Source: CAYMPH01 sp964529415
Lineage (GTDB): Bacteria; Spirochaetota; UBA4802; UBA5550
Direction: 5' to 3'
Assembly (NCBI GenBank): GCA_964529415.1
Contig: CAZGWD010000003.1
Location: 62,001 to 126,000, forward strand
Length of the DNA: 64,000 nt
Made by a program: the position numbers and the translations under genes. Of the stretch, positions 17,483 through 26,993 are shown piece after piece (position 1 is the stretch's first letter; the number at the start of each line of letters is the position of its first letter). The notes under the pieces were generated by a model. The model saw only the letters and a list, made by a program, of their open reading frames with translations, was not told the origin of the DNA and did not search any database.

Positions 17483-20125
17483 CTATATTTTTCCTAAACT
17501 ATCTTTTAACTTCAAAATAATCTCTTCCATCTCAGCTTTCTTGGATTTTTCCTTCTCAATAATTTCAGCCGGAGCCTTGCCTATAAAAGTTTCATTGTTA
17601 AGCTTTGAATTTACCCTGAGCAGATCCGCCTCAACTTTTTCTATTTCTTTTGAAAGCCTTGCTTTTTCTTTCTCTGTATCAATGAGACCTTTCAGCGGAA
17701 GATAAATTTCAAGATCGGAAATTACCGCGCATGCATCATTTTTATCCGGTACAAAATTTGCATCGATTAGAATTTCCTCAACCCTGGCAAGAGTTTTGAT
17801 ATTTGCATCTTCTCTCTTAATAATTGATACTATTGATGCGCTTGATGTTTTAAACACAGCCTTGGCTTTTTTATCCGGAGGAATATTCATCTCTCCGCGG
17901 ATGTTTCGTATTTTATAAATTATCTCTTTGAATATTTCCGTTTCAGCGGCTTCTGTTTTAAATTCAAATGCAGGATTGATGAGAGGCCAGGATGCAACCA
18001 TTATCATAGACTCATCTGCATTTTTTATCCGGCTCCATATTTCTTCTGTAATAAAAGGCATTACAGGATGAAGAAGCTTCAATGCATTTCGAATAATATG
18101 AAATAAAACCTGTTTTGCAGTTTGCGCAGATTCTGCAGAAGATTCCTCTTTTGAATACATTCTGTTTTTTACAAGCTCTATGTACCAGTCGCAGAATTCA
18201 TGCCATACGAAAGTGTACATTGCCTGGGCTGCATCATTAAATTTGTATTCACGGAAACCTTTTTCAACTTCAGACACAGCAAAATTCATTCTTGAAAGTA
18301 TCCACTTGTCAAAAGGTTCCAGAGATGAAATTTGTAAATCTTTCATCTTAAAATCTTCACCTAAATTCATCAGAATAAATCTTGTTGCATTCCATATTTT
18401 ATTGCAGAACGATCTGTAGCCTTCAATTCGCTTCTCAGACATGACTATATCTCGTCCCTGGGCAGCAAGAACAGTCAGGGTGAATCTGAAAGCATCAGTT
18501 CCGTAATTGTCCATTAAAACAATCGGGTCAATTACATTGCCCTTTGACTTGCTCATCTTCTGGCCGTGCTCGTCACGGATAAGAGCATGAATATACACAT
18601 CTTTGAATGGAACATCCCCCATAAACTTGAGCCCCATCATGATCATTCGCGCAACCCAGAAAAATATAATGTCGAATGCAGTAACAAGCACTGTTGTAGG
18701 ATAATATTTTTTAAGCTCTTTGGTATTATCAGGCCAGCCGAGAGTTGAGAACGGCCACAGCCCGGATGAAAACCACGTATCCAGGACATCAGCATCCTGT
18801 TTAAGATTTTTAGAACCGCACTTCGGGCACTTGACAGGATCTTCCATGTCTACGATAATCTCAGAGCAGTCATCGCAGTAAAATGCCGGAATTCTGTGAC
18901 CCCACCAGAGCTGTCTTGATATGCACCAGTCGCGAATATTATTCATCCATTCGAAATATGTTTTCTCCCAGCTCCTGGGAACAAATTTTATTCTGCCGTC
19001 CTCAACAGCAGCAATAGCATCATCAGCAAGCGGCTTGATTTTAACAAACCACTGTTTTGAAAGGTACGGTTCAATCACAGTGTGGCATCTGTAGCAGTGC
19101 CCTGCAGATAATGCATGCTTTTCAATTTTATGGAGCAGGCCCTGCGCTTCCAGATCCTCAACTATTTTTTTTCTTGCATCAAATCTTGATAGCCCTTTAT
19201 ATAAGCCTCCGTTTTCATTGATAAATGCATTTTTATCCAGAATATTTATTTCTTCAAGATTGTGGCGCTTGCCCATTTCAAAGTCGTTCGGATCATGCGC
19301 AGGTGTGACCTTTACAAGACCTGTTCCAAAAGTTTTATCTACAAAAGAGTCTGCAAATATTGGAATCTCCCGGTTCATCAAAGGAAGAACTACTTTTTTG
19401 CCGACGATATCAGTATATCTCTCATCATCAGGGCTTACAGCAACACCTGTGTCGCCGAGCATCGTCTCAGGCCTGGTTGTGGCCACCACGATATAATCAT
19501 CTGAATCAGCAAATTTATATTTTATGTGCCAGAGGCTTCCTTCAAGATCCTTGTACTCTGTTTCAATATCCGATAGAGCAGTTTCGCATCTCGGACACCA
19601 GTTTATAATTCTGTAGCCCTGATATATCAGCCCCTCATTATACAATTCAACAAAAACTTTACGTACAGCGCGGGAAAGACCTTCATCAAGTGTAAAACGC
19701 TCCCTCGGCCAGTCGAGCGACGAACCTAATCTTTTCAGCTGTCCCTTGATCTGCCCACCTGAATGCTCTTTCCACTCCCAGACCCTCTGTTCAAATTTCT
19801 CGCGTCCGAGATCATCCTTTTTTTTGCCTTCCTCCGCGAGAATTCTTTCCACAACATTCTGGGTTGCAATACCAGCGTGATCCATTCCAGGCATCCATAG
19901 AACTGATTTTCCCATCATCCTCTGCCATCGCGCAAGTATATCCTGAAGCGTATTATTAAGAGCATGTCCCATGTGCAGAACACCGGTAACATTCGGTGGA
20001 GGTATAACTATAGTGAAGGGTTCTTTCGTATCATTTTCATCTGCATGAAAAAGCCCTTTATCCTCCCAGATTTTATACCATTTATCCTCAGCTTCTTTTG
20101 CATTATACGATGAAGGCAGTTCCAT
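17483..20125 (-). CDS. valS: Valyl-tRNA synthetase
   Basis: 880 residues, standard bacterial length. Class I motifs are intact: HMGHALN (HIGH) after PPPNVTGVL, and KMSKSKGNV (KMSKS). The editing domain shows TTRPETMLGDTGVAV. Zinc-knuckle-like CDDC and CPKC pairs occur before the catalytic core resumes at DTWFSSGLWPFSTLGWP. The C-terminal coiled coil (DTEKEKARLSKEIEKVEADL) is present. It charges tRNA-Val with valine and hydrolyses mischarged Thr. It is transcribed alone; no T-box or other leader was seen in 20126-20219. Confidence 0.98.
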   Translation of the reverse strand: MELPSSYNAKEAEDKWYKIWEDKGLFHADENDTKEPFTIVIPPPNVTGVLHMGHALNNTLQDILARWQRMMGKSVLWMPGMDHAGIATQNVVERILAEEGKKKDDLGREKFEQRVWEWKEHSGGQIKGQLKRLGSSLDWPRERFTLDEGLSRAVRKVFVELYNEGLIYQGYRIINWCPRCETALSDIETEYKDLEGSLWHIKYKFADSDDYIVVATTRPETMLGDTGVAVSPDDERYTDIVGKKVVLPLMNREIPIFADSFVDKTFGTGLVKVTPAHDPNDFEMGKRHNLEEINILDKNAFINENGGLYKGLSRFDARKKIVEDLEAQGLLHKIEKHALSAGHCYRCHTVIEPYLSKQWFVKIKPLADDAIAAVEDGRIKFVPRSWEKTYFEWMNNIRDWCISRQLWWGHRIPAFYCDDCSEIIVDMEDPVKCPKCGSKNLKQDADVLDTWFSSGLWPFSTLGWPDNTKELKKYYPTTVLVTAFDIIFFWVARMIMMGLKFMGDVPFKDVYIHALIRDEHGQKMSKSKGNVIDPIVLMDNYGTDAFRFTLTVLAAQGRDIVMSEKRIEGYRSFCNKIWNATRFILMNLGEDFKMKDLQISSLEPFDKWILSRMNFAVSEVEKGFREYKFNDAAQAMYTFVWHEFCDWYIELVKNRMYSKEESSAESAQTAKQVLFHIIRNALKLLHPVMPFITEEIWSRIKNADESMIMVASWPLINPAFEFKTEAAETEIFKEIIYKIRNIRGEMNIPPDKKAKAVFKTSSASIVSIIKREDANIKTLARVEEILIDANFVPDKNDACAVISDLEIYLPLKGLIDTEKEKARLSKEIEKVEADLLRVNSKLNNETFIGKAPAEIIEKEKSKKAEMEEIILKLKDSLGKI

Positions 20126-20219
20126 TTTTCAACCTCTGTGATTTTTCTCTTACGGGCAAAGTTTGATAATTTTAGTTGGGGTGTCAACTTGAAAAAAAGA
20201 GGTGATAAGTAATAGATCT

Positions 20220-20915
20220 TTAATTATTTCTATAGCCTATATTAAAAATTATATCATCTAAATATTTCCCATCTTCCTTGTCATGACGGACCCATTTTGC
20301 CAAAAAATCCACTTTGCCTTCACGTTCTGCTCTATATACAAAACCTTCCGGCTTATCCGGCTTGCCATAATGCCCATCACCCAATAATTTAATAGAATTT
20401 TTAATACTGATGGGTTGGCCAAAATGTAAAACAGGTACCATTGGAATTGAATATTTTGAACATAACTTAACGAATTCTAAAAATAAAATTCTATTATCTT
20501 CATTATCAAAAATATCGAAAGCACAAAATGGACATTCATTAGTGATATCATAAATAGTACCATGTGCCATTATGCACCATTCACCAACAACTCTCCAGCC
20601 ATCCGGAAGCCATGAGAAATTATTCTCATATTTATAAATATATTTATAAAATAACTTATGCTGTTCATAAGGGGAACTATTTGCATCATATCCGGCTCTT
20701 GTTAATGCAATTAACCTGTTATCCTTTTTGATAACTCCAACATTTGAACCATCCAGCTTTTCTGTAACAATAATTGTATCTTTCCAATCCCTGGCCTTTT
20801 CGGTTAATATTTTTTCCTGACCTGAATGTATTTTCTTATCAGCCTGTTGACTCATTTTGGAAGAGGATAAATGCGGAATACTTCCGTAATTTTTATCTAT
20901 AATTTTTATTTCCAA
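20220..20915 (-). CDS. RNA ligase family protein (ATP-grasp-like nucleotidyltransferase fold, Rnl2-type core)
   Basis: 231 residues. Motif I is VTEKLDGSNVG (nucleophile Lys53). The other superfamily motifs follow: LTRAGYD (71-77), GEWCIMAHGTIYD (111-123), motif III FDIFD (133-137), motif IV PEGFVYR (189-195) and motif V FLAKWVR (204-210). So the covalent AMP-transfer core looks complete, without a C-terminal partner domain. Family members seal or repair RNA ends. It follows hepT by 56 bases on the same strand, so mntA-hepT-ligase may be one transcript. That link to RNA repair is inference. Confidence 0.8.
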   Translation of the reverse strand: MEIKIIDKNYGSIPHLSSSKMSQQADKKIHSGQEKILTEKARDWKDTIIVTEKLDGSNVGVIKKDNRLIALTRAGYDANSSPYEQHKLFYKYIYKYENNFSWLPDGWRVVGEWCIMAHGTIYDITNECPFCAFDIFDNEDNRILFLEFVKLCSKYSIPMVPVLHFGQPISIKNSIKLLGDGHYGKPDKPEGFVYRAEREGKVDFLAKWVRHDKEDGKYLDDIIFNIGYRNN

Positions 20916-20971
20916 TATTATCCCCGTTTACCTCTTTAAGTATACCTTTTAAAAACTGGGGTGTAATCTGC

Positions 20972-21304
20972 CTACTCAGAAATAATTTTTTCTATATCTT
21001 TTTTTAATTTAGGTAGATGTACTCTTATTATATCCCAGATTAAATAGTAATCTACGCCGAAATAATGGTGTATCAGTTTATCTCTTGCTCTTGCTATATT
21101 TTTCCATTCCGTATCAGGATATTTTTTTGTAATATCAGAAGGAATATTTTTTACAGCTTCACCAATTATCTCAATACTTCGAACTGTTGCTCTTTGTAAT
21201 ATTTCATCTTTCAAATATGCGTCAAAGGCGAGAAGAAAACAATTTTTTTCTATAAATACAATTTCATCAAATATATGCTTAGCATATTCTTTATAATCTT
21301 TCAT
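20972..21304 (-). CDS. hepT: HepT-type HEPN ribonuclease toxin (DUF86)
   Basis: 110 residues, all-helical. The HEPN active-site motif RX4HXY is present as RDKLIHHY (R74, H79, Y81). Family blocks LKDEILQRATVRSIEIIGEAV and GVDYYLIWDII are clear. HepT toxins are ribonucleases neutralised by their partner MntA, which adds AMP to the Tyr of this motif. The gene overlaps mntA by 14 bases, as expected of the pair. All catalytic residues are present, so the toxin is probably active. Confidence 0.92.
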   Translation of the reverse strand: MKDYKEYAKHIFDEIVFIEKNCFLLAFDAYLKDEILQRATVRSIEIIGEAVKNIPSDITKKYPDTEWKNIARARDKLIHHYFGVDYYLIWDIIRVHLPKLKKDIEKIISE

Positions 21305-21587
21305 AGATTACTTCTTTTTCAATATATGGCTTAATATATGGGCTTATTGATTCAGGAGTAACAATATCTACTTTTCTGCTGATTATTTTTTCAAGAAAAT
21401 CGCAGGCTTCCATGTAATTATGAAAATTCTTTTTTTCTTCATCAAATTCAATAATAATATCCACATCGCTGTCATCAGTATTTTCATTTCTAATGTATGA
21501 TCCAAATAATCCGATTCTTGTTATGCCAATTTTTCTTAAATGGTCTTTATTTTCATTTATCGATTTAAAAATAATTTGCTGATTCAT
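21291..21587 (-). CDS. mntA: MntA-type minimal nucleotidyltransferase antitoxin
   Basis: 98 residues. The nucleotidyltransferase motif GSYIRNENTDDSDVDIII carries G29-S30, R33 and the metal-binding D41 and D43, with the third acid at D74 in RKVDIV. MntA uses ATP to AMPylate HepT and silence it. It is first in the operon. Preceded by a promoter with an internal palindrome (21620-21640). Confidence 0.92.
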   Translation of the reverse strand: MNQQIIFKSINENKDHLRKIGITRIGLFGSYIRNENTDDSDVDIIIEFDEEKKNFHNYMEACDFLEKIISRKVDIVTPESISPYIKPYIEKEVIYERL

Positions 21588-21619
21588 TTGATCATTTTCT
21601 CCATTTTTTTATAAGTAAA

Positions 21620-21640
21620 ATACTATAAACAGTATGTCAA
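21620..21640 (-). promoter_or_regulatory. Candidate promoter/operator of mntA-hepT
   Basis: Minus strand TTGACA (21640-21635) overlaps by one base the inverted repeat ATACT-6-AGTAT (21620-21635), which would fall in the promoter spacer. A -10 is weak (TACTTA or nearby). Placement suggests autorepression by the toxin-antitoxin complex. Confidence 0.4.
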
Positions 21641-21722
21641 ATAAATTAATAATTATAAATCCTATCTATATACATGCTAATATAAAAATTCTGAATCTTT
21701 CTCCATACCTCAGTACCAAACC

Positions 21723-22496
21723 CTACCCCATAACATCCTTAAGTTTAACTTCAGGATGATGATATCTCGGGTAAGCAGGTGTTTTCTTTCCATACTGTAT
21801 AGACACCTTCGGGCACCACTGAATGCAAGCAAGGCATTGCTCGCATTTATGATGCCACACAGGTTTTCCTGATTCCATTGTAATGTTGTTTACAGGACAG
21901 ATTTTGACACAGATTTCGCACGAGTTGCAGTTCTCATCCACCCAGAAATCCCCATCCATTTTCTGAATCATTTTGTATGTCATTTTATACATTGCTGTAA
22001 AAACAATTCTCTGCCATAGCGGACCCTTTTCAACAGGGCCTTTTATTCCTGAAACAATTGTCTGAGAAGATTCATCGATCTTTTGAACAGCGTTATTATA
22101 CATTTTCTGAAGTTTACTTCTCGATCCCGGTCCTCCCCATGGTATATAATTGCTTGGCAGAGCAATATCATATCCGGCCTGAAGCTCTATTCCTTTTGAT
22201 TTTAAAAAATTCTTGAGCTGAATGAGCGTTCGCGACACCTGCCCTGCATTTACCGCATAAGCAAAATAATATTTCGAAGAATCAAATTTCATCAGCTTTA
22301 AAAATTCCATAATTGGAACCGGAAGTCCCCACATATGTACTGGAAAAACAAATCCTATTGCATCATATTTTCCCGGGCTCACCGGATTTCTTTTTTTAAT
22401 CGGGATTAAATCTGCATTTCCGATTTTTTCAGCTAAATATTTTGCAGTCCAGAGTGAATTGCCGGTTCCGGTGTAATAGTAGATTAATGTTTTCAT
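21723..22496 (-). CDS. EFR1-family flavodoxin/ferredoxin protein
   Basis: 258 residues from the ATG at 22496 (MKTLIYYYTGTGNSLWTAKY), preceded by GGAG; an upstream ATG at 22538 would only add 14 residues. An N-terminal flavodoxin domain (FMN loop TGTGNS, then VFPVHMWGLPVPI) is fused to two 4Fe-4S motifs: CNSCEICVKICP and CEQCLACIQWCP near the C-terminus. EFR1 proteins are common in anaerobes as electron carriers, partners unknown. No operon partner: flanked by mntA and the DUF3124 gene. Confidence 0.85.
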   Translation of the reverse strand: MKTLIYYYTGTGNSLWTAKYLAEKIGNADLIPIKKRNPVSPGKYDAIGFVFPVHMWGLPVPIMEFLKLMKFDSSKYYFAYAVNAGQVSRTLIQLKNFLKSKGIELQAGYDIALPSNYIPWGGPGSRSKLQKMYNNAVQKIDESSQTIVSGIKGPVEKGPLWQRIVFTAMYKMTYKMIQKMDGDFWVDENCNSCEICVKICPVNNITMESGKPVWHHKCEQCLACIQWCPKVSIQYGKKTPAYPRYHHPEVKLKDVMG

Positions 22497-22576
22497 TTTT
22501 TCAGTCTCCGAAGCTTTTATTTTTAAAATATTTATCATTGATTCCCATGAATAATAAATAATAGTAAAGAACTTTT

Positions 22577-23053
22577 TTAATCAGCAATAGTCACACCGCG
22601 CGATGCAAATGAAATTCCCTGCTGACCGCTTGTGCTTATCATAATAGTTTCAATAATCGGATTATTGACTTTTACCTGCGAGTGCCATTTAACAAGAAAA
22701 TTTGCGCCAATACCGCCGCGGTCATCTTTTTCCTTTATCGCAATATTAAAAGTTTCCAATGGCTGTAAATTAATTTTTTTATCATTAACAAAGCTTTGTA
22801 TCAGTTTACCAGATGTATTATAATAATCTATAGAATCGATAATTATTTTATTATTTAAATCTATATTATGAACACTTAAAGTAACAGTAAGATTAAATTC
22901 CCATTTTAAATCGCTGTGATTAATAGATGAATATGCAGGCACATACACTGTACCCTTCTGAACCTTATTGGCAGTTTGAGAGTAGGCTGATACTGTATTC
23001 ATAACAAGCAGCGATAAAACTAAAGGAATTATTTTTTTCATTCTGAATTTCAT
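22577..23053 (-). CDS. DUF3124 periplasmic protein
   Basis: 158 residues. A signal peptide (KKIIPLVLSLLVMNTVSAYS) is followed by the DUF3124 sequence pattern: GTVYVPAYSSINHSDLKWEFNLTVTLSVHN, IIIDSIDYYNTSGKLI, then GGIGANFLVKWHS and GISFASRG. A small secreted beta-sandwich of unknown function. It lies 25 bases downstream of the Kef-type antiporter gene on the same strand, so probably in its transcript. Confidence 0.8.
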   Translation of the reverse strand: MKFRMKKIIPLVLSLLVMNTVSAYSQTANKVQKGTVYVPAYSSINHSDLKWEFNLTVTLSVHNIDLNNKIIIDSIDYYNTSGKLIQSFVNDKKINLQPLETFNIAIKEKDDRGGIGANFLVKWHSQVKVNNPIIETIMISTSGQQGISFASRGVTIAD

Positions 23054-23078
23054 TTTATTATCTCCAATTTTTTAATTT

Positions 23079-25040
23079 TTATAATGTCATCATTAAATCA
23101 TTAAATATTTTTTTATTTTCAGGCAAACCTATAATTGCAATACGATCTCCAGTTTCAAATAAAAAATCCGGATCCGGGTTAGGTATAAATTCTTTATTCC
23201 TCAATAATCCAACAATAGACACACCTGTACTGGATCTGATTGACATTTGCTTTATTGATTTACCGGAAATAGCGCTGTTTCTTTCAACTTCAAACCAGGT
23301 CATTTCAAGAAGAAAAGGAGTGTTTTTAATATTATCCGAAATTGTATTTTTTATTTTATCAATTCTGAAATTTGAATAATTCTGATGCCTGATCCCATCA
23401 GTAAAATTAATAATTTTCGTTAAAGGAACATCAAGAATCATAAGTGACTGTCTTATAATTTCAATACTTGCTTCAAATTCCGGCTGTACAACCTCATAAA
23501 CATTCATTTTATATAATTCATCCATATAATCCATATTATCTGATCTGACAATTATTTTTACTTCAGGATTATATTTTATTGCTTCTGTTATAATTTCACG
23601 TGCTGCTGATATTGAAGGTATAGTTATTACAACCAATCGAGCCCGGCTGATTTTTGAAGCCTGCATCACCGTCTCCTGACCTGCAACTCCGTATATAATC
23701 GGAAAACCGGCATCTTTCGCTTTTTCAAATCTTCTGAAATCCTGCTCAATTATTATAAATGGAAAATCAATCTGTTTGAAAATTGAAGCTATCTGGAATC
23801 CGACACGGCCTCCGCCGGCAATAACTATGTGATTATTTAATCCGCCATCCGGAATATTTATAGTCTGTATCTGTTCATGCTTGAACAATTTTCTTTTAAG
23901 CGAGTAAAGAGGAACTGCGAGCATTGACAGGAATGGTGAAAAAAACATAGTAATGACTGATACAGAGAGTATTAGTGAAAAAAAATCAGCACTGATTATA
24001 TTATTTTTTAATCCGGTTCTGGCAAGTACAAACGAGAATTCGCCCACCTGAGCAAGACCAAAACCCAATGCAAGAGGCATTATATTGTAATATTTAAAAG
24101 CATAGCTGAGTGTTGAAAAAACAATAATTTTCCCAAGCATAACCAGAAATACCAGAGCAAATATTAAAAATATATTTTTAGATATGAAAGCCGGATCGAG
24201 CAGCATCCCTATAGAAGTAAAAAATACCAGGCCGAATATATCTCGAAGCGGGATAATATCATTCAGCGCCTGATGGCTGTAATCTGATTCATTTATCACC
24301 ATACCTGCTACAAACGCGCCGAATGCAAGGGAAAGCCCGAATATATGGGTAATATACCCGATACCTAACCCTATTGCAGTAATTGATATTAAAAACAATT
24401 CCCTTGAATTTAATTTTACTATAAACTTCAAAATCCATGGAATAATTCTGATTCCAACAAATATAATAACTAATAAAATTAAAATCGCTTTTAGAAAAGT
24501 CAGGGCAAGCGGAATATAACTATCACCCAAAGAATTAAGTTTTGGTATAATCAGCATAAGAGGGATTGCAGCTAAATCCTGAACAATCAATATTCCTATC
24601 ATTACCCTGCTTGACAGCGTGCCTATCAATCCGCGGCTCATAAGAGTTTTCAAGACCACCATTGTACTGGACAGAGATATTACCATACCCAGAATAATGG
24701 ACTCGTTAAACGACATGTTGAGGAAATACCCAATTGCCCATCCATATGCAATCAGCAATATAATCTGTAAAGGAGTGCCGAGGAGTGCAATAGCTTTTAC
24801 AGATTTTAATTCCTTAAAAGAAAAATCCAGTCCTATTGAAAACAGAAGCAGCGCTACACCTATCTCTGCAAGTAATTCTATCCGTGGAATATCCGATACT
24901 GTGATTCCTCCGGTATATGGTCCGATTATAATGCCTGCAATAATATACCCTATTATTGGCGGCATTTTAATTTTATTGGCTAAAAGTCCTGTTAACAGAC
25001 CAATAACTATAATGATAATTATATCTTCTGCAATTCCCAT
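23079..25040 (-). CDS. CPA2 cation:proton antiporter with TrkA-N and TrkA-C domains (Kef-like)
   Basis: 653 residues. The first 380 form a CPA2 antiporter of about 12 helices with the family stretches PPIIGYIIAGIIIGP, GVALLLFSIGLDFSFKEL, MVISLSSTMVVLK and LAQVGEFSFVLA. A Rossmann RCK/TrkA-N domain starts at HIVIAGGGRVGFQIA (about 400-520) and a TrkA-C domain ends the protein (about 570-653). Such proteins exchange K+ or Na+ for H+ under nucleotide or ligand control. It is followed by DUF3124. Confidence 0.92.
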   Translation of the reverse strand: MGIAEDIIIIIVIGLLTGLLANKIKMPPIIGYIIAGIIIGPYTGGITVSDIPRIELLAEIGVALLLFSIGLDFSFKELKSVKAIALLGTPLQIILLIAYGWAIGYFLNMSFNESIILGMVISLSSTMVVLKTLMSRGLIGTLSSRVMIGILIVQDLAAIPLMLIIPKLNSLGDSYIPLALTFLKAILILLVIIFVGIRIIPWILKFIVKLNSRELFLISITAIGLGIGYITHIFGLSLAFGAFVAGMVINESDYSHQALNDIIPLRDIFGLVFFTSIGMLLDPAFISKNIFLIFALVFLVMLGKIIVFSTLSYAFKYYNIMPLALGFGLAQVGEFSFVLARTGLKNNIISADFFSLILSVSVITMFFSPFLSMLAVPLYSLKRKLFKHEQIQTINIPDGGLNNHIVIAGGGRVGFQIASIFKQIDFPFIIIEQDFRRFEKAKDAGFPIIYGVAGQETVMQASKISRARLVVITIPSISAAREIITEAIKYNPEVKIIVRSDNMDYMDELYKMNVYEVVQPEFEASIEIIRQSLMILDVPLTKIINFTDGIRHQNYSNFRIDKIKNTISDNIKNTPFLLEMTWFEVERNSAISGKSIKQMSIRSSTGVSIVGLLRNKEFIPNPDPDFLFETGDRIAIIGLPENKKIFNDLMMTL

Positions 25041-25192
25041 TTTGAATTACTCACATTTTTTTTCATTTCGAGAAGATTCTTTTAAATATTTTTATCTTTA
25101 AACATAAAATGCAAGAATAATTTATTATATTTTAATTGACTGAGACATATATAGAATTATTTTCCTATAATATAATTTTAAGGTAAATAAAA

Positions 25193-25933
25193 ATTAAAAC
25201 ACAATCTGAAAACTACACTGCAATTGCCGAATATTACGACCGCATGCTGAAGCACGTGGATTACTCTGCGTGGTACAAATTCATATCGTCCGTTATGAAG
25301 CAGTATGTGGAAAATCCAAAAACTGTTCTTGAGCTTGGATGCGGAACAGGGAAATTCGGATCAAAATTTTCCAACGACAATTATTTAATGTACGGGATCG
25401 ATATATCTTTAGACATGCTGCTTGTTGCAAAGGCGCGCGCTTTTAAAAATTTCAGGCTCATCTGTTCCGACATGAGAAATTTCAAGCTCTCAAAGCCTGT
25501 TGATTTCATATTCTGCGTTCACGATGCTCTGAATTATTTTACAAGCAGAAACGATCTGAAAAAAGTTTTTAAATCCGTAAAAAACGCCATGGACAATAAA
25601 TCAATTTTTATGTTCGATATTACGACAGAATACAATATTCTGAATTTTTTCAGCGAAAAAACATCTAAATTTGAAGTCAGGGGAACCAAAATAGAATGGA
25701 GCAATACTTACGATGAAAAAAAGAAAATTGTTTATTCATACTTCAAGGTTTTAGACAGATCGGGCGAAATATATAATGAGACACACGCTCAGAGAATTTA
25801 CAGCATTGAAGAAATAGAAAAAATAATTTCGGAAGAAGGTTTCAGGCTGATAGATATATTCAGCGACTATTCATTCCATCCTCCGAAAAAAGATACTATA
25901 ATGATAAACTTCGTAACTGGAAAGAAAAAATGA
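25193..25933 (+). CDS. Class I SAM-dependent methyltransferase, apparent non-AUG start
   Basis: The SAM motif VLELGCGTGKFG, then YGIDISLDMLLVAK and FDFIFCV-like VDFIFCVHDALNYF, define a small class I methyltransferase. The first ATG in frame (25244) would give 229 residues, but the frame is open back to the stop at 25184 and encodes ENYTAIAEYYDRMLKHVDY, the usual N-terminus of this family. The only plausible start there is ATT at 25193 behind AAGG (25180-25183). I annotate from ATT; ATG 25244 is the fallback. Substrate unknown. It overlaps the zinc-ribbon gene by ATGA. Confidence 0.75.
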   Translation: MKTQSENYTAIAEYYDRMLKHVDYSAWYKFISSVMKQYVENPKTVLELGCGTGKFGSKFSNDNYLMYGIDISLDMLLVAKARAFKNFRLICSDMRNFKLSKPVDFIFCVHDALNYFTSRNDLKKVFKSVKNAMDNKSIFMFDITTEYNILNFFSEKTSKFEVRGTKIEWSNTYDEKKKIVYSYFKVLDRSGEIYNETHAQRIYSIEEIEKIISEEGFRLIDIFSDYSFHPPKKDTIMINFVTGKKK

Positions 25934-26301
25934 CAGCCATATTATATATAGCAGGCCTTATTATCGGAATTACAGCTTTTTTATATATAATGTCTTCTAT
26001 AAATACCATTAAAGATAAATCAATCCAGAAGAACAATTCAAATATAAAGCCAAAATCTGATCCTAATCTAACAGGAAGGATCGAATCTGCAAATACAAGC
26101 GTAAAAAATAAAATTTTAAATTCTGCACCAGGTGAAAGAATCTGTCCTTTGTGCGGTTCGAGTCTCACGAGGTACGAAGCGCTTTATGCTTCTCATATCA
26201 GCACGGACAAAGGAAAAAAAATATTAATTTACGGCTGCAGATATTGTTATAAGCCTGAAGAAAATCCTGAAGAATCGAAGCGGTCTGATATTTTCAATTA
26301 A
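25930..26301 (+). CDS. Small membrane protein with C-terminal zinc ribbon
   Basis: 123 residues. An N-terminal membrane helix (ILYIAGLIIGITAFLYIMS) is followed by a polar linker and a zinc-ribbon-like pair: CPLCGSSL and YGCRYCYK. No known domain recognised. It is translationally coupled to the methyltransferase (ATGA overlap) and converges with pcm, overlapping its end by 4 bases. Perhaps a membrane-tethered partner of the methyltransferase; this is a guess from position. Confidence 0.65.
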   Translation: MTAILYIAGLIIGITAFLYIMSSINTIKDKSIQKNNSNIKPKSDPNLTGRIESANTSVKNKILNSAPGERICPLCGSSLTRYEALYASHISTDKGKKILIYGCRYCYKPEENPEESKRSDIFN

Positions 26302-26993
26302 TTGCTCTCCATATCCTCTGGGATAAATTCTCTGTCAATCCACCCATATTTACCCCGGATGGAATTAAAATTACAGAGATCTAAAAACCTGAAATGCGAT
26401 GAACTGTAATCCAGTATTTCTCCGGCAGGTTTGGTAAAATGAACTATCTGCTGCTGAAAAGCAGGACCCATTGGGAAAACAATGGAACCATTGTCATTCA
26501 GAATATTAATAAACGAGAACGGCCTCTGCACACAGGCTGCAAATACAATTATACCGTCGAACTCACCAAGCTGATCCGGATTTTCACCAGCATCTCCAGC
26601 CAGAAATTTTACATTGTAGCATCCCTCTGAAATAACCTTAGGCTTAGCTCTTAATGCAAGATCCTCGTTATATTCAATGGAAATTATTTCCGAAACAAGC
26701 CTTGAAAGAACTGCAGTTGAATAACCGGAGCCTGTTCCTATTTCAAGGAGTCTCCAGTCCTTCTTCGGGTTAAGCGCCTGAATCATTTTTGCGAGAATAG
26801 CAGGATCATCGGATGATTCGCCATGGCCGATTGGAATTTTTTCCATGGAATAAATTTTATCTTTAAAAACAGAATCAAAGAAATTGCTTCTGTCGATATC
26901 GCCAAAAGCTTCGAGAATATTTTTTTTAATTTTCTGCTTTTTAAGTTCTTTAAAATATTTTTCTTTATTCAATTTAATAACCGGATTATTCAA
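26298..26993 (-). CDS. pcm: Protein-L-isoaspartate O-methyltransferase
   Basis: 231 residues. The PCMT pattern is clear: IPIGHGESSDDPAILAKMIQAL (substrate loop), LLEIGTGSGYSTAVLSRL (SAM motif I), ISIEYNEDLA, VKFLAGDAGENP and FDGIIVFAAC. It repairs isoaspartate in ageing proteins. It is the last gene of the rpsF-ssb-rpsR-rplI-dnaB cluster and overlaps mlaE by 8 bases. Canonical members have QTISxP where this has HGESSDDP, so it may be a diverged subgroup. Confidence 0.82.
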   Translation of the reverse strand: MNNPVIKLNKEKYFKELKKQKIKKNILEAFGDIDRSNFFDSVFKDKIYSMEKIPIGHGESSDDPAILAKMIQALNPKKDWRLLEIGTGSGYSTAVLSRLVSEIISIEYNEDLALRAKPKVISEGCYNVKFLAGDAGENPDQLGEFDGIIVFAACVQRPFSFINILNDNGSIVFPMGPAFQQQIVHFTKPAGEILDYSSSHFRFLDLCNFNSIRGKYGWIDREFIPEDMESN

